Below are positions 1-7,438 of a stretch of DNA of 64,000 nt, in pieces. How positions within the stretch are numbered: position 1 is the stretch's first letter; every line of letters begins with the position of its first letter. The notes below the pieces were generated by a model, which was not told the DNA's origin, did no database searches, and worked only from the letters and a program-made list of their open reading frames with translations. The DNA lies in contig MTSL01000105.1 in the NCBI GenBank assembly GCA_002794465.1, positions 29,367-93,366 of the forward strand, written 5' to 3'. The position numbers were made by a program, and so were the translations under genes. The DNA comes from Paramicrosporidium saccamoebae (Eukaryota; Rozellomycota).

Positions 1-157
1 AAGCTCCAAGCTGAACCACTGAGTAAAATATAGAAGCTGTACCATAAACTATATTACTGCACCATATCGGACGACCCCCACTAGATTGTTTTTGTGAATT
101 AGTGAAATGTTTAGCCGAGCGCTGGTTGTCCACATGGTATGAGGCATCACAGGCGGG
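1..157. other. Left-edge intergenic sequence, nothing recognised
   Basis: No open frame here has a convincing start, signal peptide or family motif. It runs directly into the minisatellite that follows. Confidence 0.5.
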
Positions 158-357
158 GAATGGAAATAGTGACCCTCCTTGAACATGGAGGCGAGGAATG
201 GAAATAGTGACTCTCCTTGGACATGGAGGCGAGGAATGAAAATATTGACTCTCCTTGAACATATTGGCCTTCCTTGAACATATTGACTCTCCTTGAGCAT
301 ATTGACTTTCCTTGAACATATTGACTTTCCTTGAGCATATTAACTCTCCTTGAACAT
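158..357. repeat. 19-bp minisatellite with 38-bp higher-order units
   Basis: Six tandem copies of a 19-bp unit (consensus attgactctccttgaacat) run from 244 to 357 with few substitutions. Upstream, two 38-bp units (exactly twice 19) start at 158 and 196, and a third begins at 234. Each 38-bp unit has a core ending in ctccttgaacat, so the array looks like one family in two forms. Open frames across it only translate the repeat and are not believed to be genes. Confidence 0.9.
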
Positions 358-447
358 GCCGTTGAGTCTATACCAGCTGGTAGTTCTTGGTCATTCACAA
401 ATCAACTATATTGACACCGTGGTAATACTCCTCACCACGCAACAATT

Positions 448-1419
448 TTAATGCTCTAATGACACTTCAAAGCCAATGGAGGGAGACCCCAGAGAGGGAA
501 TTAGAGTGGGAACACTCTCAATCCCAGTGGGTTTGCTCCAAATAGGGCCCGAAGCTAAACCAACCCTTACATTTACACCACCCAACTTGCCTCCAATGCC
601 CATTGCAATCCCGTGTCGCCAGGATGCCCGCAGACGGAGTTGCTGGTATTTCTCTGGCGCATACACTAAACCGGCGGCCAAGTCGGCATCAAAACTGTGC
701 ACATTAACGTCGTAGCGGATAGATGCAGTGACGGCACGACGGATGGGAGAAGTGAGGGTCATTTGTAAGTGTCCCATAAGAGGATTCATCAAAAATGTCG
801 CTACCATAGGTGCCATTCTTGGTTTATGGATCAATGGCGACGTAACAACCGGCTCTTCAGGCAACGCGCCACTTGCTTCTGAGATCGGTATAGCCGATGG
901 AATGGGTTGGTCCTGTTTCATAAGCAGCCATCGTGCACCCAGTGATAATCCGCCGCTATTCTCGGCACCCGTGTAGTATAGGTCACTACCAAGACGTAGA
1001 TTCTCCGAGACGGCATAGAGATATTGACAACCAGCAATGCTACCGGTCGTTGTATAACATAATGCCAGGCTGTTATTCTCCGTCTGCCGAGACATGGACA
1101 GCTTGAGCTGTGAGCCCGAAGCTGGTGGTCTTGTAATGCTGGTGGCCACTGTAAAAGTCCAAGGGGGACCCAAACGCTTGACGAGTATAGCCTCTAGACT
1201 GCCAGTATCCAGCCATAATCGTCCAAGGGATAGTGAATTTGACGAACGATATAGTGTCCGCAATGATATACGACGGGTAGGAAGTTCCAGGGAAATGCTC
1301 CGCTCAAACTGCGCAGAAAGCCGACGGGAAATTGAAGATGTCGCACTGGAGGGTAGGACAAAGTCAATGATACCTATGATGAACAACGCGGACTGATAGA
1401 GTAGTACGATGTGATTCAT
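448..1419 (-). CDS. MDM10: Mdm10-like mitochondrial outer-membrane beta-barrel
   Basis: A 323-residue protein from an ATG at 1419. In the known family, Mdm10 is a VDAC-like beta-barrel of the ERMES tether between ER and mitochondria and also helps SAM assemble outer-membrane barrels. The order of recognisable blocks fits: an N-terminal DFVLPSS segment (about residues 20-26), LGRLWLDTGSLEAILVKR (about 65-83), LRLGSDLYYTG with GGLSLGARWL (about 140-165), and a C-terminus ending in an aromatic-alternating strand (IGFEVSLEH) like a beta-signal. It is shorter than yeast Mdm10 but near other fungal forms. No intron is needed. A TATA-like ctataat lies about 29 nt upstream. Another mitochondrial porin-fold protein is the main alternative. 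Confidence 0.7.
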   Translation of the reverse strand: MNHIVLLYQSALFIIGIIDFVLPSSATSSISRRLSAQFERSISLELPTRRISLRTLYRSSNSLSLGRLWLDTGSLEAILVKRLGPPWTFTVATSITRPPASGSQLKLSMSRQTENNSLALCYTTTGSIAGCQYLYAVSENLRLGSDLYYTGAENSGGLSLGARWLLMKQDQPIPSAIPISEASGALPEEPVVTSPLIHKPRMAPMVATFLMNPLMGHLQMTLTSPIRRAVTASIRYDVNVHSFDADLAAGLVYAPEKYQQLRLRASWRHGIAMGIGGKLGGVNVRVGLASGPIWSKPTGIESVPTLIPSLGSPSIGFEVSLEH

Positions 1420-1624
1420 GAACGAGGTCGGCGTAGGTTGGAATTATAGTCGAATCTAAAATGGACTTTAAGAAGGATTGACATTTCGCAGCTGCCCAAT
1501 CCAGCCCAAAATCCTCAAAGTCGTCCATCTACGAGTTATCTCAATATCTTTAAACTTGTGCAACTCGAGACCCACTTATACAGGCTCGTTATTATAGTCC
1601 ACCACAGGTACTAGGGACCTGTTA

Positions 1625-1695
1625 ATGTTTAAAAGTTACTATGAGGCAGTATCTGCCTATAATTAGTGGTCCCAATCCAGATGGACATTCACAAG
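1625..1695 (-). repeat. Fragment of dispersed repeat R2
   Basis: The stretch around ataattagtggtcccaatcc resembles the R2 copy at 61013-61128 (ataattagtgggtccgaccc) and lies about 45 bp from a transposon-like element, as do other R2 copies. Similarity is partial and was judged by eye. Confidence 0.45.
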
Positions 1696-1740
1696 TCAGA
1701 TCTGTTTGAATGAGGGGGACTGCTCATCAATTTATAATAT

Positions 1741-1906
1741 TGTGACGTAGAGGGTTGATTAGTTGGGTATTGGTGTGCTAGGGTGGATCGCTTTGCTGGG
1801 TATTTGAGGGCAGTGAGATTTGTATCCATACAATTCTAGGATTAGCAGTGAACAAACCCCTCTTCCCCGCTTGACAGTCCATACTATTTATCCCCACTAC
1901 GCGACA
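1741..1906 (+). mobile_element. MITE-like element, copy A (most complete)
   Basis: A 166-bp sequence starts tgtgacgtagaggg and ends ccccactacgcgaca. The ends are imperfect inverted repeats, matching at about 12 of 15 positions. It has no coding capacity. Copies lie at 3838-4003 (inverted), 9839-9996, 47617-47755 (inverted) and 49368 onward, with fragments at 37040-37267 and 61191-61269. No clear target duplication flanks this copy. The rest of the 557-bp gap between the neighbouring genes shows nothing else beyond the R2 fragment. Confidence 0.8.
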
Positions 1907-1976
1907 CGCTGATCAAACAAAACTTTTAATCCGTAGATAAACGCCCGCTCGTTCTTTTGCATATGACAAGTTTATT

Positions 1977-2483
1977 TTATTGCTCCATCTGATCTTCGAT
2001 AGCCATAGACTCCATCTTGGATGCATTTTCAGCCTCTGTGGACTCTTCTTTATTACCCAAAGTCTCTTCAAAGAACTTTAGGATCTCAGTCCGTTGATGT
2101 TTATGGGCTTCACAGATGGGCGTCCGCTCGGCTTTATTCTCCACGGCCACTTTTGCGCCCGCAGCCATCAAGAACATGACCGTCTCCAGCTGTCCGGAGA
2201 CACAGGCCCAGTGCAGGGCCGTATTGCCCTCGGCGTTTTGTACATCCAGGGCCGATGGAAGGTGCTGGACAAAAAGCTTGGCGCAAGGGAGATAACCGTT
2301 TGCGGCGAACATGTGTAACATGGTATTACCCCGAGAGTCCTGGGAGGCCAAACGTTCAGAGAGCCCTTGGACAACCAATTCTGAAACGAGCGCCGGTTCT
2401 CCGTATCGGGCAAATTCTACAAGCTGCTCGGCCGACAATCTTTCAACGTAGATCTCCTCGTATTCATCCTCGTTTTGGGTCAT
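1977..2483 (-). CDS. YAR1: Small ankyrin-repeat protein, Yar1-like
   Basis: A 168-residue protein from an ATG at 2483. About three ankyrin repeats span residues 50-145, with typical GNTMLHMFAANGYL and GNTALHWACVSGQLETV cores. The N-terminus is acidic and the C-terminus is Glu/Lys-rich and charged. Size, repeat number and the two GNT-LH motifs match Yar1, the dedicated cytoplasmic chaperone that holds ribosomal protein Rps3 before 40S assembly. Ankyrin repeats are common, so the Yar1 assignment is an inference from size and layout. There is no intron. The gene ends about 70 bp from MITE copy A. Confidence 0.6.
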   Translation of the reverse strand: MTQNEDEYEEIYVERLSAEQLVEFARYGEPALVSELVVQGLSERLASQDSRGNTMLHMFAANGYLPCAKLFVQHLPSALDVQNAEGNTALHWACVSGQLETVMFLMAAGAKVAVENKAERTPICEAHKHQRTEILKFFEETLGNKEESTEAENASKMESMAIEDQMEQ

Positions 2484-2567
2484 TTTCGTGATTGGAGCCC
2501 TGGTCGAATATGTAGAATTTGGGGGCTGATCAGTGATTTGACGTATTGTTTCTTATTGACTAATCAA

Positions 2568-2573
2568 TATAAA
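2568..2573 (+). promoter_or_regulatory. TATA box for the GFGPQ-repeat secreted protein
   Basis: TATAAA at 2568 lies 17 nt before the first in-frame ATG (2585) but 35 nt before the second (2603). Other TATA boxes in this cluster sit 33-38 nt before their start codons, so this spacing favours the second ATG. Confidence 0.65.
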
Positions 2574-2602
2574 GGGAGGCCTAGATGGCATTAATTGTGG
2601 GA

Positions 2603-2986
2603 ATGCTCTCTTCACTGCTTGGATTCTTGCTGTTTGTAGGCTGCGCGTTTGCGGCAATGCGCATGCCCATTATTAACCGATTCAATCAACAAGCGTCGAT
2701 GAACCGTGCTCAGATGGGGAGCAAGCAAAATGGGTTCGGAATGCAAGGCGGATTTGGACCTCAGGGCGGATTTGGACCTCAGGGCGGCTTTGGACCACAG
2801 GGTGGTTTTGGACCTCAGAATGGATTTGGACCTCAAAACGGCTTTGGACCTCAAAACGGCTTTGGCCCACAAAATGGATTTGGCCCACAGAACGGCTTTG
2901 GCCCGCAGGGACCTCAGGGACCGCAGGGACGTCAAGGACGTCAGGGGGGCCCACAAGGCGGCTTTGGTGGCTTCCGTCCTTTTTAA
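2603..2986 (+). CDS. Secreted GFGPQ-repeat protein
   Basis: A 127-residue product from the ATG at 2603 (133 from 2585). A classic signal peptide (MLSSLLGFLLFVGCAFA) is followed by a short linker, then about ten tandem GFGPQ or GFGPQN pentapeptide-type units (about residues 47-100). A collagen-like GPQGPQGPQGRQGRQ stretch follows, ending GGFGGFRPF. There are almost no cysteines after the signal. Such sequence suggests an extracellular structural or wall/spore-coat protein. No family is recognised. The C-terminal GGFRPF recurs as GGFRPY in the protein at 6315-6860. It is first in a cluster of six secreted low-complexity genes. Confidence 0.8.
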   Translation: MLSSLLGFLLFVGCAFAAMRMPIINRFNQQASMNRAQMGSKQNGFGMQGGFGPQGGFGPQGGFGPQGGFGPQNGFGPQNGFGPQNGFGPQNGFGPQNGFGPQGPQGPQGRQGRQGGPQGGFGGFRPF

Positions 2987-3007
2987 CTAGGTTAATCTCC
3001 ATCGCAA

Positions 3008-3045
3008 ATCAATAAATTGCCATTGACCTCTCGCTGGACTATAAA
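3008..3045 (+). promoter_or_regulatory. Promoter: shared 17-bp element plus TATA
   Basis: The 17-bp string atcaataaattgccatt (3008-3024) is followed 16 bp later by TATAAA (3040-3045), 33 nt before the ATG at 3073. The identical 17-mer and a TATA box at similar spacing precede the paralogous gene at 4306. Confidence 0.7.
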
Positions 3046-3072
3046 GCACGACGAATTCTGCAGACAGCACCG

Positions 3073-3705
3073 ATGAAGTCTGCTCACTTGCTCCCATTGC
3101 TGGCGCTTGCCTTTGCTGAAGACCGCCAGGTTGCCGCGCCCGATCAAGCCGAATGTTGCCCATATGCCGGATGTCCCAAGCCGATAATCTTTCTTACCGA
3201 AACTGTAACATGCACAGAAACGTCCATCATGCTGATGCCAACGAGTCTGTACTTTACGAGTAAGGTGACAGTGATGCAAACCACGACTCAATGTGTGACA
3301 ACGTATCCCACCTTGGTGGAGACATCTACAAAAACCCTCTGGGTTTTGCCCACTGCAAAGAAGCTATGTCCCACTGGAACAGCAGAGGGGGACGGAGACA
3401 CTGCCGATTCTAGCGATGCTGGAGACACTGGAGATGTAGTTGAATCCACTCCAATGCAACCGAATCCGGATGTGGATACTGTTGATGCCAGTGCAGTTGG
3501 AGAACAGGCGGAGAACCGAAGGCCGTGGCGTAGAAGACCTCGTCGTCGTTGGAGCCCGCGTCGTCGTCGCTGGTTCACACCCCGTCGTCGTTGGACCACT
3601 TTTGATCGTCGCTGGACTTTTGATCGCCTAAACACCGATCGTCGTAGACCTCGTCGCTGTTGGAATCCTCGTCGTCGTCGCTGGTCTTTCTGTCGTCGTA
3701 TATAG
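3073..3705 (+). CDS. Secreted protein with CPY-G-C motif and Arg/Trp-rich tail
   Basis: 210 residues. A signal peptide (MKSAHLLPLLALAFA) is followed by CCPYAGCPKPIIF, a Thr-rich middle (residues about 38-95), an Asp/Glu-rich linker (about 105-140) and a strikingly basic tail (about 150-210) made of repeats such as RRPRRRWSPRRRRW. The N-terminal half is clearly paralogous to the protein at 4306-4794 (VCPYGRCGPLIITCTET). No known family is recognised. The acidic linker before the Arg/Trp block suggests charge balancing. The tail could bind wall polysaccharide, polyanions or membranes, but that is speculation. A polyadenylation-like aataaa lies near 3747. Confidence 0.8.
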   Translation: MKSAHLLPLLALAFAEDRQVAAPDQAECCPYAGCPKPIIFLTETVTCTETSIMLMPTSLYFTSKVTVMQTTTQCVTTYPTLVETSTKTLWVLPTAKKLCPTGTAEGDGDTADSSDAGDTGDVVESTPMQPNPDVDTVDASAVGEQAENRRPWRRRPRRRWSPRRRRWFTPRRRWTTFDRRWTFDRLNTDRRRPRRCWNPRRRRWSFCRRI

Positions 3706-3837
3706 TGATTGAAGAGCCACGAATTTGATTGTCGTACTTTTTGTACATAATAAAGCCCTTCTTCGCAAATATTCTCTATTAGCACAAGATTGACAGCGAG
3801 TGTATTAATAAGCACACTACTTGACCAATTGCACCGC

Positions 3838-4003
3838 TGTCGCGTAGTGGGGATAAATAGTATGGACTGTCAAGCGGGGAAGAGGGGTTTGTTCACTGCT
3901 AGTCCTATAATAGTATGGATGCACATCTCACTGTCCTCAAACACCCAGCAAAGCGATCCACTCTAGCACACAAATACTCACCTAATCAACCCTCTACGTC
4001 ACA
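3838..4003 (-). mobile_element. MITE-like element, copy B (inverted)
   Basis: Reverse-complement copy of the element at 1741-1906, about 166 bp and nearly full length. The sequence just after it (about 4004-4025, actaatcaatcctttatgac) looks like a decayed second copy of the element's tgtgac end. No clear target duplication is seen. Confidence 0.8.
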
Positions 4004-4026
4004 TAGCCAACTAATCAATCCTTTAT

Positions 4027-4122
4027 GACACACTATTGGTAGGTCCGATCCGGACAGCGATCCCACAATCCTGAAGATGATGGCCTATAAAGACGCCTTC
4101 AATAATTGGCCCATCAACAACT
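4027..4122 (-). repeat. Dispersed repeat R2, copy next to MITE B
   Basis: Reverse-oriented relative of the R2 copy at 52291-52420. Matching blocks in order are ctattggtaggtccgatcc, agcgatcccac, ggcctataaagacgcc and cccatcaa. Moderately diverged. Confidence 0.6.
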
Positions 4123-4235
4123 CCTGCTGGAGAAAAAGTATGCGCTTTGTAACTTGGAATTTTTTATCTGCTAGGCTGCGGCCACGGTCACGGCTTTAAT
4201 TGTTTAGAGTGCATTCTCAGGTAACTCAATCTTGC

Positions 4236-4277
4236 ATCAATAAATTGCCATTTATCGCATTCAACGTCGTTATAAAA
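4236..4277 (+). promoter_or_regulatory. Promoter: shared 17-bp element plus TATA
   Basis: atcaataaattgccatt at 4236-4252 is identical to 3008-3024. TATAAAA begins at 4271, 35 nt before the ATG at 4306. The spacing between element and TATA is 18 bp here against 15 bp at the other gene. Confidence 0.7.
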
Positions 4278-4305
4278 GGAATCTTTTGGATGGGGAAACA
4301 ACAAG

Positions 4306-4794
4306 ATGAAGACAACCTTGCTGTTTTGCTTTTTGGGATTGGCACTTTCGGAACAAGCGATTCCCGCTGACGCAGACAATGTTTGTCCATATGGCCGATG
4401 CGGTCCTCTAATAATCACGTGCACAGAGACTGTCATCTCCACGCAAATTGTCACTTCCCTCTGTCCTACCAGCATCTACGTCACAAATACGGAAACTCAG
4501 CAAATGACCTCCTCGGTTTATCAAACTAGCTATGTCACACGCACAGCCACCGTGACCCAGACCGTCACCGTCTCTCCTGACTCGACTGAAAGAACCGGAG
4601 GAGGAGATACCGATGATTCAGCACCCGACAGTGGATCAGATGCGACTCCTGGAGACACTCCAACAGAGATGCCTGATTCTACATCAGGGCCTGCTACTCC
4701 GCCAGACGAAGGGACTGGCCCCGAAAAGGGGGCTGGCGGTTGTCCATTGAAGCGTGGATGTCCGCGTCGCAAGAAGTGTCCAAACAGAGGATGA
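4306..4794 (+). CDS. Secreted Thr/Ser-rich protein, paralogue of 3073-3705
   Basis: 162 residues. Signal peptide MKTTLLFCFLGLALS, then VCPYGRCGPLIITCTET, a Thr/Val-rich region with alternating T-V-T strands (about 45-95), an acidic Pro/Ser/Thr linker (about 100-145) and a Cys/Lys/Arg-rich end (CPLKRGCPRRKKCPNRG). It shares its N-terminal half and promoter element with the upstream neighbour but has a Cys-basic tail instead of the Arg/Trp tail. The pair looks like a tandem duplication whose tails diverged. O-glycosylated wall or spore-coat material is a guess from composition. Confidence 0.8.
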   Translation: MKTTLLFCFLGLALSEQAIPADADNVCPYGRCGPLIITCTETVISTQIVTSLCPTSIYVTNTETQQMTSSVYQTSYVTRTATVTQTVTVSPDSTERTGGGDTDDSAPDSGSDATPGDTPTEMPDSTSGPATPPDEGTGPEKGAGGCPLKRGCPRRKKCPNRG

Positions 4795-4980
4795 TACCGA
4801 CGAGACTGGCTATCGTTCAGAATGTAAATAATAAAGCCTTGATTTGAATATCCATCTCACTATGTGTAAGATCCAGACGATTCAGCATTTCAATAATATA
4901 CCGATCCACGCAATCTTGGAAATGGCCAATCGAATATTGATAGATTGGAGTATCATGTATCACAATCTCAAGCTGTAGAG

Positions 4981-4988
4981 TATAAAAA
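4981..4988 (+). promoter_or_regulatory. TATA box for the Thr/Arg-rich secreted protein
   Basis: TATAAAAA starting at 4981 lies 38 nt before the ATG at 5019, matching the spacing of the other promoters in the cluster. The 17-bp shared element is absent. Confidence 0.65.
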
Positions 4989-5018
4989 CAGCTCACAGTA
5001 GTGTTGAAAGTATAGCAA

Positions 5019-5435
5019 ATGAGGCCAATCGTAGCAATCTTTTTCCTTCTCTGCACCGTCTTTACTGTCTCGTTGCAGGAAAAATTCCAAGAAGAGGTCA
5101 TTGTCGTGGAGGAGGTTGTTGACAGGCCATTCGTAATGTTTGGACGTCGGCATGATACTCCTCCCAATGAGTTGGGACGGGGACGGCGTACCACTGTGAC
5201 CCGCACTACCACAGTAACCCGGACTGCCAGCAATCGCACAACCACTACAGTGAGATCTACCACCACAGTTACTAGGCCGACAACACGTACAACCACCTCT
5301 ACCAGGACTGTTGGCCGTCCCACAACCACAACGACTACTTTAAGGACCACCACTACATCGACTCGTACAACTACCACTACTCGCACAAGAACCACTTGTC
5401 CTCCCACCCGTCGTGGAACTGGCGATTCCAATTGA
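5019..5435 (+). CDS. Secreted Thr/Arg-rich mucin-like protein
   Basis: 138 residues. The signal peptide is about residues 1-20 (MRPIVAIFFLLCTVFTVSLQ). A short acidic, valine-rich stretch follows (EEVIVVEEVV), then a Thr/Arg/Val repeat region (about 57-128) built on TVTRTTT-like units, ending with one cysteine near TTCPPTRRG. About half of the mature chain is threonine, which suggests heavy O-glycosylation. No family is recognised. It belongs with the neighbouring secreted low-complexity genes. Confidence 0.75.
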   Translation: MRPIVAIFFLLCTVFTVSLQEKFQEEVIVVEEVVDRPFVMFGRRHDTPPNELGRGRRTTVTRTTTVTRTASNRTTTTVRSTTTVTRPTTRTTTSTRTVGRPTTTTTTLRTTTTSTRTTTTTRTRTTCPPTRRGTGDSN

Positions 5436-5796
5436 TGACTTGGGTCTGATTGTTGCCTTAACTTCATTGCTAATAAAGGATAATCGTCTGGATCGTGACT
5501 TGAAGTTGCCGCTAAATGAGTAGCAATTGGAAGATTATAGATGCATTAGTTCCCTTGAATACAGTATTCAATCCATCACTTTACCGCTCAATCTCTTTTC
5601 TACCCGATCATTCTATCACTTTTCTGTTTACACCTCGATCGCTCTATCATTATATCACTCTACCAATCGCTCTGTCGACCTATACTTACTCAACAATCTC
5701 ATATAAACCACCTTCCATCACAAAGAACTATATACAATGGCATTTATTGGGCATATGTTAATAGGCGAGAGATAGCTGTAGGTTTAAATTGAATCA
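5436..5796. other. Intergenic, pyrimidine-rich
   Basis: Between convergent genes. About 5580-5700 is rich in tcactct/ctatcat-type motifs. An open frame from ATG 5516 has no signal peptide or family motif and its composition follows the low-complexity DNA, so it is not called. Confidence 0.4.
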
Positions 5797-6126
5797 TTAC
5801 CAACCTCCCCAACCTCCCCATCCTCCCCAACCGCCGCAAGGATTCCAGCACGGGTTGCAGCACGGATTGCAGCCCCAACCACCTCCCCAGCCGCCACCAA
5901 ATCCCCAGCCATCGTTTCCCCAGCCACCGCAAGGATTCCAACAAGGATTACAGCACGGATTGCAGCCCCAACCACCTCCCCAGCCGCCACCCCATCCACC
6001 AATACCACCCCATCCGTCACCACCCCAGCCTCCAATACCTCCACAGTTCATATTCGCTTGAACAGATCCGATCAAAAGGACGACAGCTAAAAAGACAGTA
6101 GTGAAAAGCTTCTTTAGATTCGCCAT
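5797..6126 (-). CDS. Secreted Gly/Trp-rich repeat protein
   Basis: 109 residues from the ATG at 6126, chosen because it begins a strong signal peptide (MANLKKLFTTVFLAVVLLIGSVQA); an upstream in-frame ATG at 6222 would bury it. The mature part is nearly all GGWGG-type units with two copies of a Cys-containing block (GCNPCCNPCWNPCGGWG). The proline-rich frame on the opposite strand is a shadow. Gly/Trp/Cys repeats suggest a cross-linked extracellular structural protein. No family is recognised. Confidence 0.75.
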   Translation of the reverse strand: MANLKKLFTTVFLAVVLLIGSVQANMNCGGIGGWGGDGWGGIGGWGGGWGGGWGCNPCCNPCWNPCGGWGNDGWGFGGGWGGGWGCNPCCNPCWNPCGGWGGWGGWGGW

Positions 6127-6278
6127 TGCTTTGCTATGGAACACAGAACCTAAGAGCCCCTTTTGTACTTCTAAGACGATATATACAAGCAGGAACACGA
6201 TCAGATCATGTTCCATTATCAAGAAATTAGCATCAATCCATCAATTAAAATTTCACATATGGAATATTGTGACATTCC

Positions 6279-6284
6279 TATAAG
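6279..6284 (+). promoter_or_regulatory. TATA-like box for the RDN-repeat protein
   Basis: TATAAG at 6279 is 18 nt before the first in-frame ATG-like start region (6297) and 36 nt before the ATG at 6315, which again favours the downstream start. Confidence 0.5.
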
Positions 6285-6314
6285 AAGGGGTCCGTTTTGG
6301 TGTATAGTAAAAAT

Positions 6315-6860
6315 ATGGATCACAAGGAGGGTAACAAGAAGATTGCCAAAATCACGGCTCTGATTGCAGTTCTTGCGCTCGTAGCCACTCCTGTAATGGC
6401 ATCTCAACAGCAAGGATACAGTGTCGGAAATGAACGTCTCTATCCACGTGCAGAAGAAGCTGCTGCAGTAAGTCACGGACAAGACGCCAAACAACACCGC
6501 GATAACCGCGACAATCGAGACAATCGCGACAACCGTGACAATCGTGATAATCGTGACAACCGTGATAATCGCGACAATCGTGATGCATATGAAGGACGCG
6601 AGAATATAAAGGGTCAGCAGATGCAGTTTGGCCCTTGGGGTCCTTACAATCCTTACAACCCGTACTTCCAGCAAGGCCCCAATCGTCAACAAGGTCCGTA
6701 TGCTCCTATGGCTCCTCAGGAAGGCGAGCAAGTAAACATTCCAAGAATGGGAATGCATCATGCTGGTCAATGGGGAGGAGCCGGCTTTGGTGGTGGTCCT
6801 GGCTTTGGAGGTGCTCCCTGGGGGAATGGTGGATTCCGTCCTTACGGTGGTGCGTGGTAA
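6315..6860 (+). CDS. Secreted protein with RDN tandem repeat
   Basis: About 181 residues from ATG 6315. A lysine-rich n-region leads into a hydrophobic signal (ALIAVLALVATPVMA), then a linker. About nine consecutive Arg-Asp-Asn tripeptides follow (about residues 62-89), then a Gln/Pro/Tyr-rich segment (GPWGPYNPYNPYFQQGP) and a Gly-rich tail ending GGFRPYGGAW. The tail echoes the GFGPQ protein at 2603-2986. The alternating charge of RDN repeats is unusual for a secreted chain. No family is recognised. Confidence 0.75.
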   Translation: MDHKEGNKKIAKITALIAVLALVATPVMASQQQGYSVGNERLYPRAEEAAAVSHGQDAKQHRDNRDNRDNRDNRDNRDNRDNRDNRDNRDAYEGRENIKGQQMQFGPWGPYNPYNPYFQQGPNRQQGPYAPMAPQEGEQVNIPRMGMHHAGQWGGAGFGGGPGFGGAPWGNGGFRPYGGAW

Positions 6861-6929
6861 ATCGCGAGATCATCTTGGCCATAGTTTAACAATAAATGTA
6901 TAATTTTCTTAGTGTACAATCGACTTTTC

Positions 6930-7370
6930 ATGTTGAAATCTGCGGAGGAAGCCCCATATGAACAGGAGAAAGACTTTGTATTGTTTGTAGACAAGGAAGG
7001 CAAGTTCTCGGGAGACTTTGAGCCACCCACTGAGGAGCCGCAATCGGCTATCAATGAGGAGACGGGCGAGATAAATTGGGACTGTCCCTGCCTGCAGTCT
7101 GCGCTGGCTCCTCCCTGTGGAGAGTTTTTCCGAGATGCATTCTCGTGCTTCGTTGCATCACAAACGGAGCCCAAGGGTAGTGAGTGTCTTGAAAAATTTG
7201 CAGCGATGCAGGATTGTTTTAGAGCCAATCCCGAGGTTTACTTGAAAGGTGCTGAGGAGGGAGAGGCCCATGAGGACACGATGGCGCAATCGAGCACCGT
7301 AGCCTCGGAATTACAAACAGAAGAAATTATAAATGCTACAGAACAACCGATAGAAACATTTCAACCCTAA
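6930..7370 (+). CDS. MIA40: Mia40/CHCHD4-type intermembrane-space oxidoreductase
   Basis: 146 residues from the ATG at 6930. The catalytic CPC motif (WDCPCLQ) precedes a twin CX9C helical hairpin (C-GEFFRDAFS-C and C-LEKFAAMQD-C), with the conserved FEPP-like segment upstream. This is the full Mia40 core. Mia40 oxidises incoming twin-cysteine proteins in the mitochondrial intermembrane space. No long N-terminal membrane anchor is seen, so this is the short, soluble animal-like form rather than the anchored yeast form, unless an upstream exon was missed. Candidate substrates in the same window are at 28206-28509 and 38735-38995. Confidence 0.93.
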   Translation: MLKSAEEAPYEQEKDFVLFVDKEGKFSGDFEPPTEEPQSAINEETGEINWDCPCLQSALAPPCGEFFRDAFSCFVASQTEPKGSECLEKFAAMQDCFRANPEVYLKGAEEGEAHEDTMAQSSTVASELQTEEIINATEQPIETFQP

Positions 7371-7438
7371 ATACTAAATATCAACTTCTAAATGTGCTCC
7401 GTTTAGAGTCCTGCGCCCCCCCGGACCACAGGACTTGG

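Noticed and set aside
147-398. Minus-strand frame across the minisatellite
   Set aside because: It only translates the 19-bp repeat and has no supporting start or signal.
2612-3002. Long open frames on both other phases of the GFGPQ gene
   Set aside because: Tandem repeats keep all frames open; only the called frame has a signal peptide.
3288-3815. 175-residue minus frame opposite the Arg/Trp protein
   Set aside because: A mirror of the CGT-rich repeat codons with no plausible start.
5516-5761. 81-residue plus-strand frame
   Set aside because: Composition follows pyrimidine-rich DNA; no signal peptide, family motif or promoter spacing like its neighbours.
5789-6061. Proline-rich open frame on the plus strand
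   Set aside because: It is the antisense of the Gly/Trp repeats at 5797-6126; only the minus frame has a signal peptide.
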